Below, piece after piece: positions 1 to 9,758 of a DNA stretch of 64,000 nt (position 1 is the first letter of the stretch; each line of letters begins with the position of its first letter). The stretch spans positions 63,655,053 to 63,719,052 of the forward strand of contig CM060732.1 of the NCBI GenBank assembly GCA_030704615.1. Reading direction: 5' to 3'. The notes beneath the pieces were generated by a model, which saw only the letters and a list, made by a program, of their open reading frames with translations, was not told where the DNA came from and ran no database searches. The position numbers were made by a program, and so were the translations under genes. This stretch comes from Takakia lepidozioides (taxonomy: Eukaryota > Streptophyta > Takakiopsida > Takakiales > Takakiaceae).

Positions 1-272
1 CGGATTTCCATCCATCCGCTCTTGGAATTACCTGCATGACTGGAAAAATGGCGCCGAATTTCCGATTTTGGGTGCCAGTCAGATCTGGGACTTAGCCGTT
101 TTCGGCCCCGACATGGAAAAATGGCTTTTTTTTTTTTTTTTTTTTTGGCGCCATTTTTCCATTTCGGGGCCGAAAATGGCTAAGTCCCAGATCTGACTTG
201 CACCAAAATCGGAAATTCGGCGCCATTTTTCCAGTCATGCAGGTAATTCCAAGAGCGGATGGATGGAAATCC
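1..272. repeat. Foldback hairpin with ~125-bp arms and poly-T loop
   Basis: Positions 1-127 and about 147-272 are near-perfect reverse complements of each other. They are separated by a run of about 21 T (126-146). Each arm contains the GGCGCC core and the piece reading actggaaaaatggcgccgaa that recurs near 4616. The left arm may continue outside the window. The transcript or single strand would form a long hairpin. Such arms are typical of foldback or long-TIR DNA transposons. The open frames across it on both strands are by-products of the repeat and not genes. Confidence 0.9.
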
Positions 273-890
273 GGCGCCGAATTTCCATCCGCCAGCTAGG
301 TCGGCGTGCAAAATTTCCGTCATGCAGGTAATTCGAAGAGCGGATGGATGGAAATTCGGCACCGGATTTCCATCCGCAAGGTTGGTCGGAGAGCGGATGG
401 ATGGAGATCCGGCACTGGATTTCCATCCTGCAGGTAAGTGGAATCCCGGATGGATGGAAATCCGGCGCCGAATTTCCATCCTGCAGGTAATTCGAATCCC
501 GGATGGATGGAAATTCGGCGCCGAATTTCCATCCTGCAGGTAATTCGAATCCCGGATGGATGGAAGTTCGGCGCCGAATTTCCATCCTGCAGGTAATTCG
601 AATCCCGGATGGATGGAAATTCGGCGCCGAATTTCCATCCTGCAGGTAATTCGAATCCCCGATGGATGGAAATTCGGCGCCGGATTTCCATCCAGCAGGT
701 AAGTGGAATCCCGGATGATTGGAAATTCGGCGCCGAATTTCCGTCCAGCAGGTAATTCGAATCCCGGATGGATGGAAATTCGGCGCCGCATTTCCATCCA
801 GCAGGTTACTGGAATCCCGGATGGATCGAAATCCGGCGCCGAATTTCCATCCTGCAGGTATTTCATCGCTGAGAATTACCTTCCTGCAGG
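240..890. repeat. 53-bp tandem array of GGCGCC palindromes, left block
   Basis: About a dozen units spaced 53 bp apart (for example unit starts at 448, 501 and 554). Each unit is a palindrome of about 30 bp centred on GGCGCC, of the form ggatggaaattcggcgcc plus its reverse complement, followed by a linker with tgcaggtaattcgaatccc. The single units can fold individually. The repeat contains no stop codon in several frames, which produces long spurious ORFs on both strands. Confidence 0.9.
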
Positions 891-1065
891 TAATTCTGAT
901 CAATGAATTACCTTCCTGTAGGTAATTCTCAGCGATGAATTACCTTCCTGCAGGTAATTCTGAGCGAGGAATTACCTTTCTACCTTCGTCGATAAGAATT
1001 ACCTGCAGGAAGGTAATTCATCGACCAGAATTACCTGCAGGAAGGTAATTCTCAGCGATGAAATA
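880..1065. repeat. Centre of dyad between the two palindrome arrays
   Basis: Short alternating copies of gaattaccttcctgcaggt and its reverse complement. The units left of about 980 read in one orientation and those right of it in the other. This makes 240-1535 one large imperfect inverted repeat made of smaller inverted repeats. Confidence 0.75.
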
Positions 1066-1535
1066 CCTGCCTAATGGAAATTCGGCGCCGAATATCCATA
1101 CGCCAGCGATCCGACTTACCAGCTGGATGGAAATTCTGTGCCGGATTTCCATCCATCCGAGATTCAACTTACCTGCTGGATGGAAATTCGGCGCCGAATT
1201 TCCATCCATCCGGGATTCGAATTACCTGCAGGATGGATATGCGGCGCCGGATTTCGATCGATCCGGGATTTCACTTACCTGCTGGATGGAAATTCGGCGC
1301 CGAATTTCCATACATCCGGGATTCGAATTACCTGCAGGATGGATATGCGGCGCCGGATTTCGATCGATCCGGGATTTCACTTACCTGCTGGATGGAAATT
1401 CGGCGCCGGATTTCCATCCATCCGGGATTCAACTTACCTGCTGGATGGAAATTCGGCGCCTGATTTCCATCCATCCGGGATTGCACTTACCTGCTGGGTG
1501 GAAATTCGGCGCCGAATTTCCATCCGGGGGCTGGT
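1066..1535. repeat. GGCGCC palindrome array, right block, inverted orientation
   Basis: The same 53-bp family as 240-890, but the linker now reads gggattcgaattacctgcag, the reverse complement of the left block. Several units are diverged (gatcgatccggg instead of catccatccggg). Confidence 0.85.
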
Positions 1536-1559
1536 CTCTGTCGGAGACTTGCCGGCCTC

Positions 1560-2200
1560 TCCGCCGCTCTATTGGATATTCGGTGCCGAATTTCCGTCCG
1601 GCGGTTGAAATATGACGGCCAGGTGCCGACCTCTCCCCCCTCCCCAACCGCATTGGAATGGCCCCGGATTGAAATTCGGCGCCGTTTTCCCATCTGGGGA
1701 GGTTTTTATGTCGGCCAGTTTTCAGTCTGACACCCCGACAAGACTTCCTTGGGGGGGCCCGGATGGAAATTCGGCGCCGAATCTCCATCCAAGGGATGCT
1801 CTCTGTCGAACACGTGCCGACCTCTACGCCCGAGGCGACTTCATCCGGGCGTCCCCTGTTCGATATTCGGTGCCGAATTTCCGTCCGGGGGTTGAAATGT
1901 GACGGCCAAGTACCGGCCTCTCCCCCCTCCCCGACTGCATCCGAACCGCCCCGGATGGAAATTCGGCGCCGTTTTTTCCATCTGGGGATGTTTTTATGCC
2001 GGCCAGTTTTCGGCCTGACCCCCCGACACGACTTCCTTTACCTGCTGGATGGAAATTCGGCGCCGAATCTCCATCCAGGGGATGTTCTCTGTCGCACACG
2101 CGCCGGCCTCTGCGCCCGAGGCGACTTCATCCGGGCTTCCCCTGTTGGATATTGGGTGCCGAATTTCCATTCGGGGGTAGTAATGTGACGGCACGGTGCC
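1560..2200. repeat. ~287-bp GC-rich tandem units containing the same palindrome
   Basis: The string atattcggtgccgaatttcc recurs at 1576, 1863 and 2149 (the last with small changes), a spacing of 286-287 bp. About 2.2 units are present. Each carries one or two copies of the ATTCGGCGCC core plus pyrimidine-rich sequence (ctcccccctcccc). No gene is supported here. It links the palindrome array to the transposase region. Confidence 0.8.
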
Positions 2201-2459
2201 GGCTTCTCCCCTTCAGCCGTCATCATCCGGACGGCCCCCCACTTTCTGACTGCATACCGTTGGCAGTTATTGCGCAAAGACCAGGGGCCGCATTCCGGAG
2301 ACAAGGTTCATTAACACTCTGACTGTGGATTTTTGAGATAGTTGGCTCCCTGGATTTGGATCAGGCTTCGTCGCTCGGACAAATCGGCATCGCATTCATT
2401 CCCATCGCTGCATCCCCCTTCTACCAGGGAGCTTCCCCGCACTCCATCCTGGGAGTCTT

Positions 2460-4590
2460 GTGTGCACATCTCCCATGGCGGAAAACCCGAGCGCTACAGT
2501 GTACTGCCCTCCTCACGAGCATAGAGCTTCATTTCCGTGCAGAGGGGACACCTGCCGGGTGATGGAGAAATATCTGTGCGTTCGATACCACCTGAAACCG
2601 GGGTCGGTTTTTTTGGAGGAGGAAAGGAAGGACTCTAACGGCCTTGTTGTCGACAGTATTGTTGTGCTCCACGATGATTTCGGCGATGGCAGGGAATGGC
2701 GAGTTCCACCATTGGACAGCGTCATATACAGGGCTGTTGGGGACTTCATTTGCCCGCCAAATGCACCTTCTATTCTGGCGCCTTCCACGAAACAATCCGC
2801 GAATCAGAGAGTGGCTACCTCAAAGAGAGAAGTCCGCAACGAAGTAAATCCAGAGCCGAACCCATCCATGAAGACGAGCCAGAACCGGGTTGTTCACAAC
2901 CTGTCCGACTCAGACGAGGTCATGGAAGTTCCGAGGTCGTCCTGGAGATCAGGCAAGTCCTCAATGGACGTCAGTGGAGGAGGGAGTCATATTCCCAGCA
3001 CGAGCACCGCAGTTCGATCTATTCTTGAAATTCTGCGAGGGCTTCACCTGGAGGGACACCGGTCGGAGCCTGGCCGGGCTAGACTACAGCAAGTTCGCAA
3101 TTAAATCGGTTACATGCCTTCCCACCGACGTCGACGGTAATATCTTCTTTGAGTTCCCTCCTCGGGCGGACTACTCGAGGGCGTCCGGAATGTTGACAGA
3201 TATGGATAGAAAACATGACGGTCATCCTTGGTGCGTTACCAAAACCACCAGCATGAAGATGCTCGATGGTGTGCGGGTGCGCTACGTTGTTTGTGCGGGC
3301 GCGTTGCGGTGTTTCTCCCCAACTAGCTTTCACTTTAAATCCAGAGGTCACAGGAACGAGACCGATTGGACAGGCACAGCTCATCAACCATTTCGAGCTC
3401 AGGAGAAGGTTCCGAACTCCACATTTAAGTGTGCGCATTGCAAAGAACCACCACACTGCATGTCTGTTTGTAATGCCAAGCAGTTCTATGTGTTGCATCG
3501 TTTCCCTGACCTCACCCGAGCTTGCATACACGTTGGTTCCCATTGTCACAAATTGGCGAGGGGGAACTCGCGGGAGGCTGCCCACGAAGCAGAGCAGCTC
3601 GTTCAGGAGGAGGTTAAGTTGAGATCGGGTGCCAAACCCAAACAGATACAGCTCCAAGCCGCCCATAAGATGGCATTGGCCAGAATTATGTCGGAAGACG
3701 GCTCCGATAGAGTTCCTCTCGACGAGAAGGAAATGGAGGCATTGCTGGAGTCGGTGTCCCACGTATGTTCACCGAATGTCCGAAACCACATTGTCTCATG
3801 CAAACAGAAAATTGGGCGCGGCTCGGATATGCACTCCATTCTGGAGGTGAAGCGACGATGTGGATATGACTACATTCATGGAAGTAGGTTTCCAGGACAA
3901 TGGACTGAGGCAGATCGTTGTTTCGTGTTCAAAATGTCCACGTGTGGACCTGGCAGCGGCGTCGAACTGGTTGACAGGATGACGAGTAGGAACTTGTCAA
4001 ACAGTTTGGTCATGTTCGACCATATCAAGTGAATTACAAATCACCAGTGGGTGACAATGGGTGCACATGTCTACGACACCCACTGCAGGATGCTAATGAC
4101 AATTGCTATTTGTGAGATGAAAGGAGAGGACACACAATCGGAGATGCTTCTTTGGCAGGGAATAAACGAACAGATGGCCAAGGCGGGATTGCCCCCTCCG
4201 AATTTCCGTGGTTTCATGGCAGACAACGCACAAGCAAGTTGGGCTGCCATTCGAAAGGTGTACGGGCAAGACCCCAATGTTCCCATGGAAGGCAAGGAGA
4301 GATCTTGTGGGTTCCATTTTCTGCAAAGCCTTTCGCAGTACACAACCAGGCTCGTGGCGCCAGATTTCAGAGAGGAGCACCGTTCCATGTGCCTTGCGTG
4401 GAAGCGCGCTCCTACCTTGGATGATGCAGAGACACAGTTTGCATGCATACGGGCTTGGTGGACATCGTCAGGTGTTGTAAGGAAATCAGACGAGGGAGCA
4501 ATGGTCAGTTGGCTAGCATGGTGGCATTATCGTTTCCTCCAGTTCGGCGACTATATGCGGGAGGTGAGTTGCACGTCTGAACATGCCAAG
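2460..4590 (+). pseudogene. MULE-like DNA transposase, decayed
   Basis: Unassigned N-terminal segment in one frame (2460 to about 3000), then a shift to a second frame that runs to about 4590. The shift near 2990-3020 is either a small indel or an unrecognised intron. The second frame has a Cys/His-rich stretch (CAHC...C...C, then RACIHVGSHCH, about 3430-3550), a Lys/Glu-rich linker, then SRFPGQ and YVFKM-like (here FVFKM) and GPGSGV motifs. A TGA at 4030-4032 interrupts this frame; the frame resumes with HVYDTHCRMLMTIAI, GFMADNAQASW and RSCGFHFLQS. Blocks of this form occur in MULE-type transposases of seed-free plants (family knowledge, recalled and not searched). It lacks an intact start-to-stop frame, so it is probably inactive. 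Flanking foldback repeats fit a transposon. Confidence 0.65.
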
Positions 4591-4800
4591 TCCGAACTGG
4601 CTAAGTCCGAACATGCACTGGAAAAATGGTGCCGAATTACCTGTCATGAGGGGACCTATAGCCGCGGAATTCGTTCCCATTTTTCGCCAGAGAGACCTAT
4701 TACCGCGAAATACGTCGCCGTTTTTCAGGTTAAGGACCCTATTACCGCGAAATTCGGCGCCATATTTGCACATGTCGCTGGGAATTGGCATGAGCGGAAG
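4560..4800. repeat. Possible terminal repeats of the MULE-like element
   Basis: Contains gcactggaaaaatggtgccgaattacctgt (4614-4644; key parts actggaaaaatgg and gccgaatta), closely matching the foldback arm at 28-66, and tggctaagtcc (4599-4609), matching the same arm at 176-186. Two further partial copies around 4695-4770 share ccctattaccgcgaaat and a GGCGCC core. This suggests the left array and this block bound one element of about 4.8 kb. Confidence 0.55.
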
Positions 4801-5018
4801 ACGAAATATCATGAGCACAACTGTCAAAAGTGCAATTTTCCCTTCAAGGGGCCGATTAATATATTTGTTTTTCCTGACACATTGCATTAAATTATTGTTT
4901 TTTATTGTTTTTTATTTTCGAAATTTGTACTTCTGCTCATGAAAACTGATTGTGTTACTACGCTGCTCATGCCGCTCATGCCGCTCATGCTCATGAAATA
5001 GCAAACCTCAAACAAAGA

Positions 5019-5609
5019 ATGCAAGTGCAGGGAGTTCGCGTTGAAAATATGCTGATCCGACCACAACTCAGGATTCGACGGACCAGCCCGACCGGGGTTG
5101 CCGCCACAACTCACGAGATCGTAGCTGAAAGGGACGCGTTGACACTGGTTCTCAAACACCTCAACTCCCTCCACTCACAGCCTGCCGCTACAGAGGCGCT
5201 GCACTCCATCATGGGCCAAGGCAACATCCTCCAAGTTCGCTTTAGCAATGTGGCTCCGACAGAAAAAACCAAACACACCGGCATGGCCTTAATCACGTGC
5301 AAGAACCCCAACATCTATACCCAGTGGTGCAACATGCCCCATGTACAGGTTATAGACCGGCATGTCAATTTTGAGCCACATGCAAATAGCCTCAATGGTT
5401 ATGCCCCACCGCAACAGGAAATTCTTGAGCGTCTGCGGGTTGCCAACATCAACCAAGCGCTCGCAGACATCATGGACTCAATCAGCATCAAGGCGGGCTC
5501 TAGCTCTAAGCTTGGGCACAAATCTCTCAATTTCAAAACAAAAACCACAAGTGCTAAAACTAAACTCACCTCTGGCACTCACAGATGCAAGCCCATCTCT
5601 CTTGAGTGA
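5019..5609 (+). CDS. Unrecognised ORF, probably transposable-element derived
   Basis: Open from about 4950; the first in-frame ATG is at 5019 and the stop at 5607-5609, giving about 196 residues. I do not recognise the family. Visible features: a short coiled-coil-like start (HEIANLKQRMQVQGV, partly upstream of the ATG), a central stretch of alternating hydrophobics (ILQVRFSNVAP, then GMALITCKNPNIYTQWCNMPHVQVIDRHVNF) that could be a small alpha/beta fold resembling nucleic-acid-binding domains of retroelement ORF1/gag proteins, then an acidic helix and a Lys/Ser/Thr-rich tail. The upstream (gctcat)n repeat encodes AHAAHAAHAH. Low confidence that it is a host gene. Confidence 0.35.
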   Translation: MQVQGVRVENMLIRPQLRIRRTSPTGVAATTHEIVAERDALTLVLKHLNSLHSQPAATEALHSIMGQGNILQVRFSNVAPTEKTKHTGMALITCKNPNIYTQWCNMPHVQVIDRHVNFEPHANSLNGYAPPQQEILERLRVANINQALADIMDSISIKAGSSSKLGHKSLNFKTKTTSAKTKLTSGTHRCKPISLE

Positions 5610-6280
5610 TAGTAAACTCAAACCACACTGTTGACACAAGGACATGAAATACAACACCATCACTTGTTAAACTAAGAGTCGAGCCAGGGGCACTACTATG
5701 GGGACTCCACCCCACAACATCCTATTCTCCCTTCATAAGCACACTCAGATTCTAAGCAGTGAAGGAGCTCGGTCGTGCAGGCTCAACTCGAGAGAGATGA
5801 GCCGCACAACTGACGCTCTCGTGAAGAGAAGATGGTTCAGGTGTCAAAGTAAACTTGACACCTGACTTAACACTTGAACTAAATCCAAGTGTTAAATACA
5901 AATAACTAGATTTATTCTAGTTAGTTTCACACTGTGTTTATTTAACTTGACAACCCGGTTACCTTGTGGAGAGGGGGTTAAAGACATGTTCATGACCGGT
6001 TGAGTGTCAGTTTGTCAACACGGAGGTGCCACTAGTTGCTGGGGAAAGTGTTGGTACGAGCACTAGCAATACGAGCGGATATTTCAAGGAAGACACCATA
6101 TGGGTTGCATTACCTCGCAGTCCCTTTCAAACAAGTGCATGTTCATGCAATATAAAACTTAGCCATGTGTGTACTAGACAACCCTCGTTGGAATTGCTGC
6201 AAACCCTAATTCATGCATAAAGCAACTATGCTATTGAATTCACAGACTTAGTATATCAAAGGTGACTCCCAATGAGCTGA
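5610..6280. other. Non-coding stretch between unassigned ORFs
   Basis: No ORF of substance. The only structure seen is the triple hairpin listed separately. Confidence 0.6.
5838..5923. repeat. Three consecutive perfect hairpins
   Basis: Stem 1: caggtgtcaa (5838-5847) pairs with 5855-5864, loop 7 nt. Stem 2: ttaacacttg (5867-5876) pairs with 5886-5895, loop 9 nt. Stem 3: taactaga (5903-5910) pairs with 5916-5923, loop 5 nt. All stems are perfect and lie within 86 bp. Confidence 0.85.
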
Positions 6281-6991
6281 GTGCATGCTCATTACCTAAA
6301 TGGTGTGCGGTTTTGGCCACCTTCACCTCTTGTGTCTTCTACGGAAGGTTCTGATTCGGATTGTGAATCAGGAGAACTCGCACCGGCGGTGCAAGTTGTT
6401 TTCTTGCCATTGTTGTGGGACACAATGGAGGAGATATACGGAGCCACCATGGGGCCACGTAGGTACTCTGGGGCGGTGGGCACCATTGAGTTGGATGATT
6501 TTATCCAAGAGTTTGATAGTTGGTTTGACTTGCGGCAAATGCGCAATCCACAACTGTTAACGCCTTTCATGGCATGGAAGGGGTTGTTTCAGCACCTTGA
6601 GGGGCCGCCCATGGATGATTATCATGAGTTTAGGCGGGGGCACGATGTTGAGATCGAGGAGTGGAGGATGTACTGGTCACCCGACTATGTCTCCATCACT
6701 AGAGGCACTAGAGGCATAAGGGCAGCAGCCACACTGACAGCTGCAGCTGCAGCTGCAACAGTAGTTTCCATTAGCAGTAGTGGGACTAGTGATATAACAA
6801 CTATGATGTCCACCCAAGCTACTGCTACACCAGCACCAGTGGCAGTACCTGCCTTCAACGTCGTTGTGGACTCGCTGCCATGGCCACAGCTTAAGTGGCA
6901 CCGGCTCCAAGGCCGGATGGTCCACCTCATGTTCCTGAGGGAGGAGTCATGGGAGGCATGGGATTCCTGCGCGGGGCAGCACTACCACTAG
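6281..6991 (+). pseudogene. Possible gag-like retrotransposon fragment
   Basis: Open frame without a convincing ATG at its beginning (first in-frame ATG near 6425). It contains IELDDFIQEFDSWFDLRQMR and LTPFMAWKGLFQHLEGPPM, a pattern (helix with DFIQEFDSW, then a collapsed W...L.G motif) that resembles the start of Ty3/gypsy gag proteins. An Ala/Thr/Ser-rich low-complexity segment and a Pro-rich end follow. No protease or polymerase follows it, so it is an orphan fragment at best. The assignment is tentative. Confidence 0.35.
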
Positions 6992-7090
6992 CGAGGGGTG
7001 CCATTGCCACTACCACTATGTACAGGCCACCACTACCACTGGTGAGGAGTGCCACTACCACTACCACTAGTGCCGGGTAGCACTACTAAC
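6968..7090. repeat. (ccacta/ccactac) minisatellite
   Basis: Repeats of ccactaccactag with short GC spacers such as gaggggtgccattg. Confidence 0.7.
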
Positions 7091-7134
7091 CCCTGGTAGT
7101 GGACCATTGACTACTGCGTAACTGCCATTGTTTT

Positions 7135-7760
7135 GAAATTTAAGAAAAAAAACTGAAATATGAATTTTATTTTATTTTATGAAAACGGGTATGTGCCGGT
7201 GCATATGAAATCTGAGGGCCATTATCCCCTGTTTCGGGAGGGAAAAAAAAAACAACAACAAACAAACTGAATTTTGAATTTTATTTTGTTCTATGAAAAG
7301 TGGTATGGGCCGGCGCAAACAAAATCTGACCCCTGTTTTGGAAAAAAAAATTAAATCTGAATTTTATTTTATTTTATGAAAAGCGGTATGTGCCAGCAAA
7401 ATCTGAGGGCCACTGTCCCCTGGGGGGAAAATATATATATATATAAAACTGAAATCTGAAAGTTTCTTTTATTTTATGAAAAGCAGTATGCGCTGCCGCA
7501 TATAAAATCTGAGGGCCACTGTCCCTGTTTTGAAAATTAAAAAAATAAAAATAAAGAAAAAACTGAAATCTGAATTTTATTTTGTTTTATGAAAATGGGT
7601 ATTGCGTCGGCACAACAAAATCTGAGGGCCACTATCTGAAAAAAAAAAAAAAACCAAAAACAAAAGCAAAAACTGAAATTTGATTTTTTTTTAAAAGGAA
7701 AAGGGTATGCGCTGGCACAAACGAAATCTGAGGGCCATGTTTTTTATTTTTAAATAATTA
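7135..7760. repeat. AT-rich ~105-bp tandem repeat, six diverged units
   Basis: Each unit has aaaactgaaatctgaatttt, then ttattttatgaaaa, a variable cggtatgtgccggcgca and aaatctgagggccactgtcc. Units begin near 7145, 7265, 7345, 7445, 7555 and 7665. A-tracts and TA runs vary in length. No coding potential. Confidence 0.8.
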
Positions 7761-8197
7761 TTTTTTTTTGAAAAAAAAAACCACTGTTGTCTAAGATACA
7801 TTTCGTCATGGAAACCTATATGCGCCTTCTTATACCCAGTATGAACACTCTGAGGCACTGTTGTTGTCTGAGATTCATGTTCTCACGAAAAACCTATAAT
7901 CAAAATACTCATTCATGTAACCAGCACACTCATTCTCTTTCACTTCGACAATCGCACACTAATGAAATCGTTGTTATAAGATGATGGCAGATGAGGGCCA
8001 GGGGTTGGATGGATGCGAAAGATGACGTCTGCAATGGCTGGAAAAATGTAAATCAATCCGCGGAAATAGGTGCCTCCCGAAGAAATAGGCCCTGTAAGTT
8101 TTGAATTCAAAGATGACATGGCGTGAGCCTATGTTGGGCTCACGAGCTCCTGGGTTCTCAAGCTGACAGCTCTAGGCTCATGGAATAGTATACCTGT
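7761..8197. other. No gene seen
   Basis: AT-rich single-copy looking sequence. The only ORF (65 residues, plus strand at 7787) has no recognisable feature. Confidence 0.5.
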
Positions 8198-8745
8198 CTC
8201 TCTCTCTCGCCCTGCCGCTGTTCCCAGCCCCTCCCCGCTGCTGGGCGTTGCTACAGCGCGGAGCAGCGGGGAAGGGCTTGTATTTTTTTTTTTTTGTTGA
8301 ATCATCTTCCCCTCATTTATTTTATTTTATTTTTTATTTTTTATTTTTTTTCTCTCTCTCTTTCGCCTTGCCGCTGCTCCCAGCCCTTCCCTGCTGCTCC
8401 GCGCTGTAGTAGCGCCCAGCAGCGGGGAGGGTTTTTTTTTTTTTTTTTGGTTGAATCCCTTCCCCCCCCCCTCTTTCTCTCGCCCTGCCGCTGCTCTCAG
8501 CCCCTCTCCGCTCCTTGGCGCTGTAGTAGTGCCGAACAGCGGGGATGGATTTATTTATTTATTTATAGTTGAATCACCCCCACCCTCTCTCTCTCTCTCT
8601 CTCGCTGTGCCGCTGCTCCTAGCCCCTCCCCGCTGCTGTAGCAGGGGGGAGGGGTTTTTTTTTTTTTTTTTTGTTGAATCACTCATCTCTCTCTCTCTCT
8701 CTCTCGTCCTGCCGCTGCTACCCGCCCCTCTCTTTCTCCCTCTCC
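8198..8745. repeat. ~115-bp tandem repeat with CT tract, GC-rich hairpin and poly-T
   Basis: About five units, each with (tc)n, ccctgccgctgctcccagcc, cctccccgctgctg, a short GC hairpin around cgctgtagtagcg, then ggggaggg, a T-run of about 12-18 and ttgaatc. Unit starts are near 8200, 8350, 8470, 8590 and 8690. The apparent Phe/Leu-rich ORFs on the plus strand are by-products. Confidence 0.8.
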
Positions 8746-9216
8746 CAGGGGTGCGTTCCTGTGCAGCTCGCCGATATACCCAATTGCGAAATAACTGTTG
8801 CACTTGTACAAGTGTGGTAAGTCCCTCTCCATGTACCCGTGTCAACTCTGTAGCTTTATCAAAGGTGATATTGCGGCCTCGAAATGACTTCCTCAAAGTA
8901 TGCTTCACATTTGACTCCAATTATATGCGTCGTTTGTAATTCTTCAATTCAAAATGACCAAACATTAGTGCAACTTGGTATTAATATAATATTTTTTAAA
9001 TTGTTCAACATAATAATGCAACAATAGAATGATATATGTACATGAACTTACCGGGATAAGATTGTCCAAAACCAGTCGCAACTTGAGATACTGGGCTCTC
9101 ATCTCAGCATCAAAGCACATACGATCCCACTCCGCGATCTACATGATAATGTCATTTTGTTAGCAAAATTATCACAATATAATTAGATATAGACAATGAT
9201 ACATCATAGTCATTTA

Positions 9217-9720
9217 TGTCACGGACATAGCCCAGATGAACTTGCCAGGAGTAAATACCAAAAGTTACCAAGTTACCATGTTATCAGAAGTTACCATGAT
9301 ATACCATGATTTATCATTACTTACCATGTTACCGAGATTTTACCAAATTACCAAAAGTAACTTAGGAAACTGCTCAGGAAGCTTAATTTGGAGGAAACTT
9401 CTCCATCAAGATACCTCTTTTGTTTAAAGAAACTTCTCAATCAAGAAACCTTTGTTTAACCTTGGAAACTGCTCCATCAAGAAACCTCATTTGTGGAAGC
9501 CTCTTAGGGAACCTCCTAGTAGCCAGTATATATAGGAGGGGAGACTGGACACTCTTCAGTCTCGCCAACACCAATTCAAGCTACTCTTGTTTCCAGTTCC
9601 TAGTAGTCTATTCTTATTTACTCATCGTACATACGGCCACGCCGACCATGACTTCTTGTCTAGCCTTGTACCTCTAATATGATCTATTGTTTGTGTTCAG
9701 TCATGTTTTCGTCCTTGATA
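9217..9720 (+). repeat. 5' LTR
   Basis: Begins tgtcacggacatagcc and ends gtccttgata; the 3' LTR ends gtccttgaca, so the terminal CA has mutated to TA here. Contains repeated gttaccatgatttacc-like motifs in U3 and a TATA box at 9527-9534. Confidence 0.95.
9527..9568 (+). promoter_or_regulatory. LTR TATA box and predicted transcript start
   Basis: TATATATA at 9527-9534. The 11-mer agtctcgccaa lies at 9558-9568, exactly 31 bp after the start of the TATA box. The same arrangement is in the 3' LTR (15142-15149 and 15173-15183). The start site is inferred from the spacing and from the match to the primer-binding site. Confidence 0.75.
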
Positions 9721-9722
9721 GT

Positions 9723-9733
9723 TTGGCGAGACT
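9723..9733 (+). other. Primer-binding site, self-priming type
   Basis: ttggcgagact, 2 nt after the 5' LTR, is the exact reverse complement of agtctcgccaa at the predicted 5' end of the transcript (9558-9568). It does not match the initiator-tRNA-Met site (tggtatcagagc) usual in plant LTR elements. This is the arrangement known from Tf1/sushi-type elements, in which the 5' end of the RNA primes reverse transcription. Confidence 0.75.
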
Positions 9734-9758
9734 AAAATTTGTTCCTTAGTTAGTTAAG

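Noticed and set aside
240-1535. CRISPR-like array of palindromic repeats
   Set aside because: Spacers are not unique, units are contiguous 53-bp palindromes, the genome is eukaryotic and no cas gene is near.
180-2322. Many long ORFs on both strands (repeating MEIRRRISIHPGF and GWKFGAEFPSIR peptides)
   Set aside because: They arise because the 53-bp palindromic unit has no stop in several frames on either strand. There is no start context, no splice signal, and frames overlap on both strands.
8294-8920. Phe/Leu/Ser-rich plus-strand ORFs resembling membrane proteins
   Set aside because: Produced by (tc)n and poly-T in the 115-bp tandem repeat.
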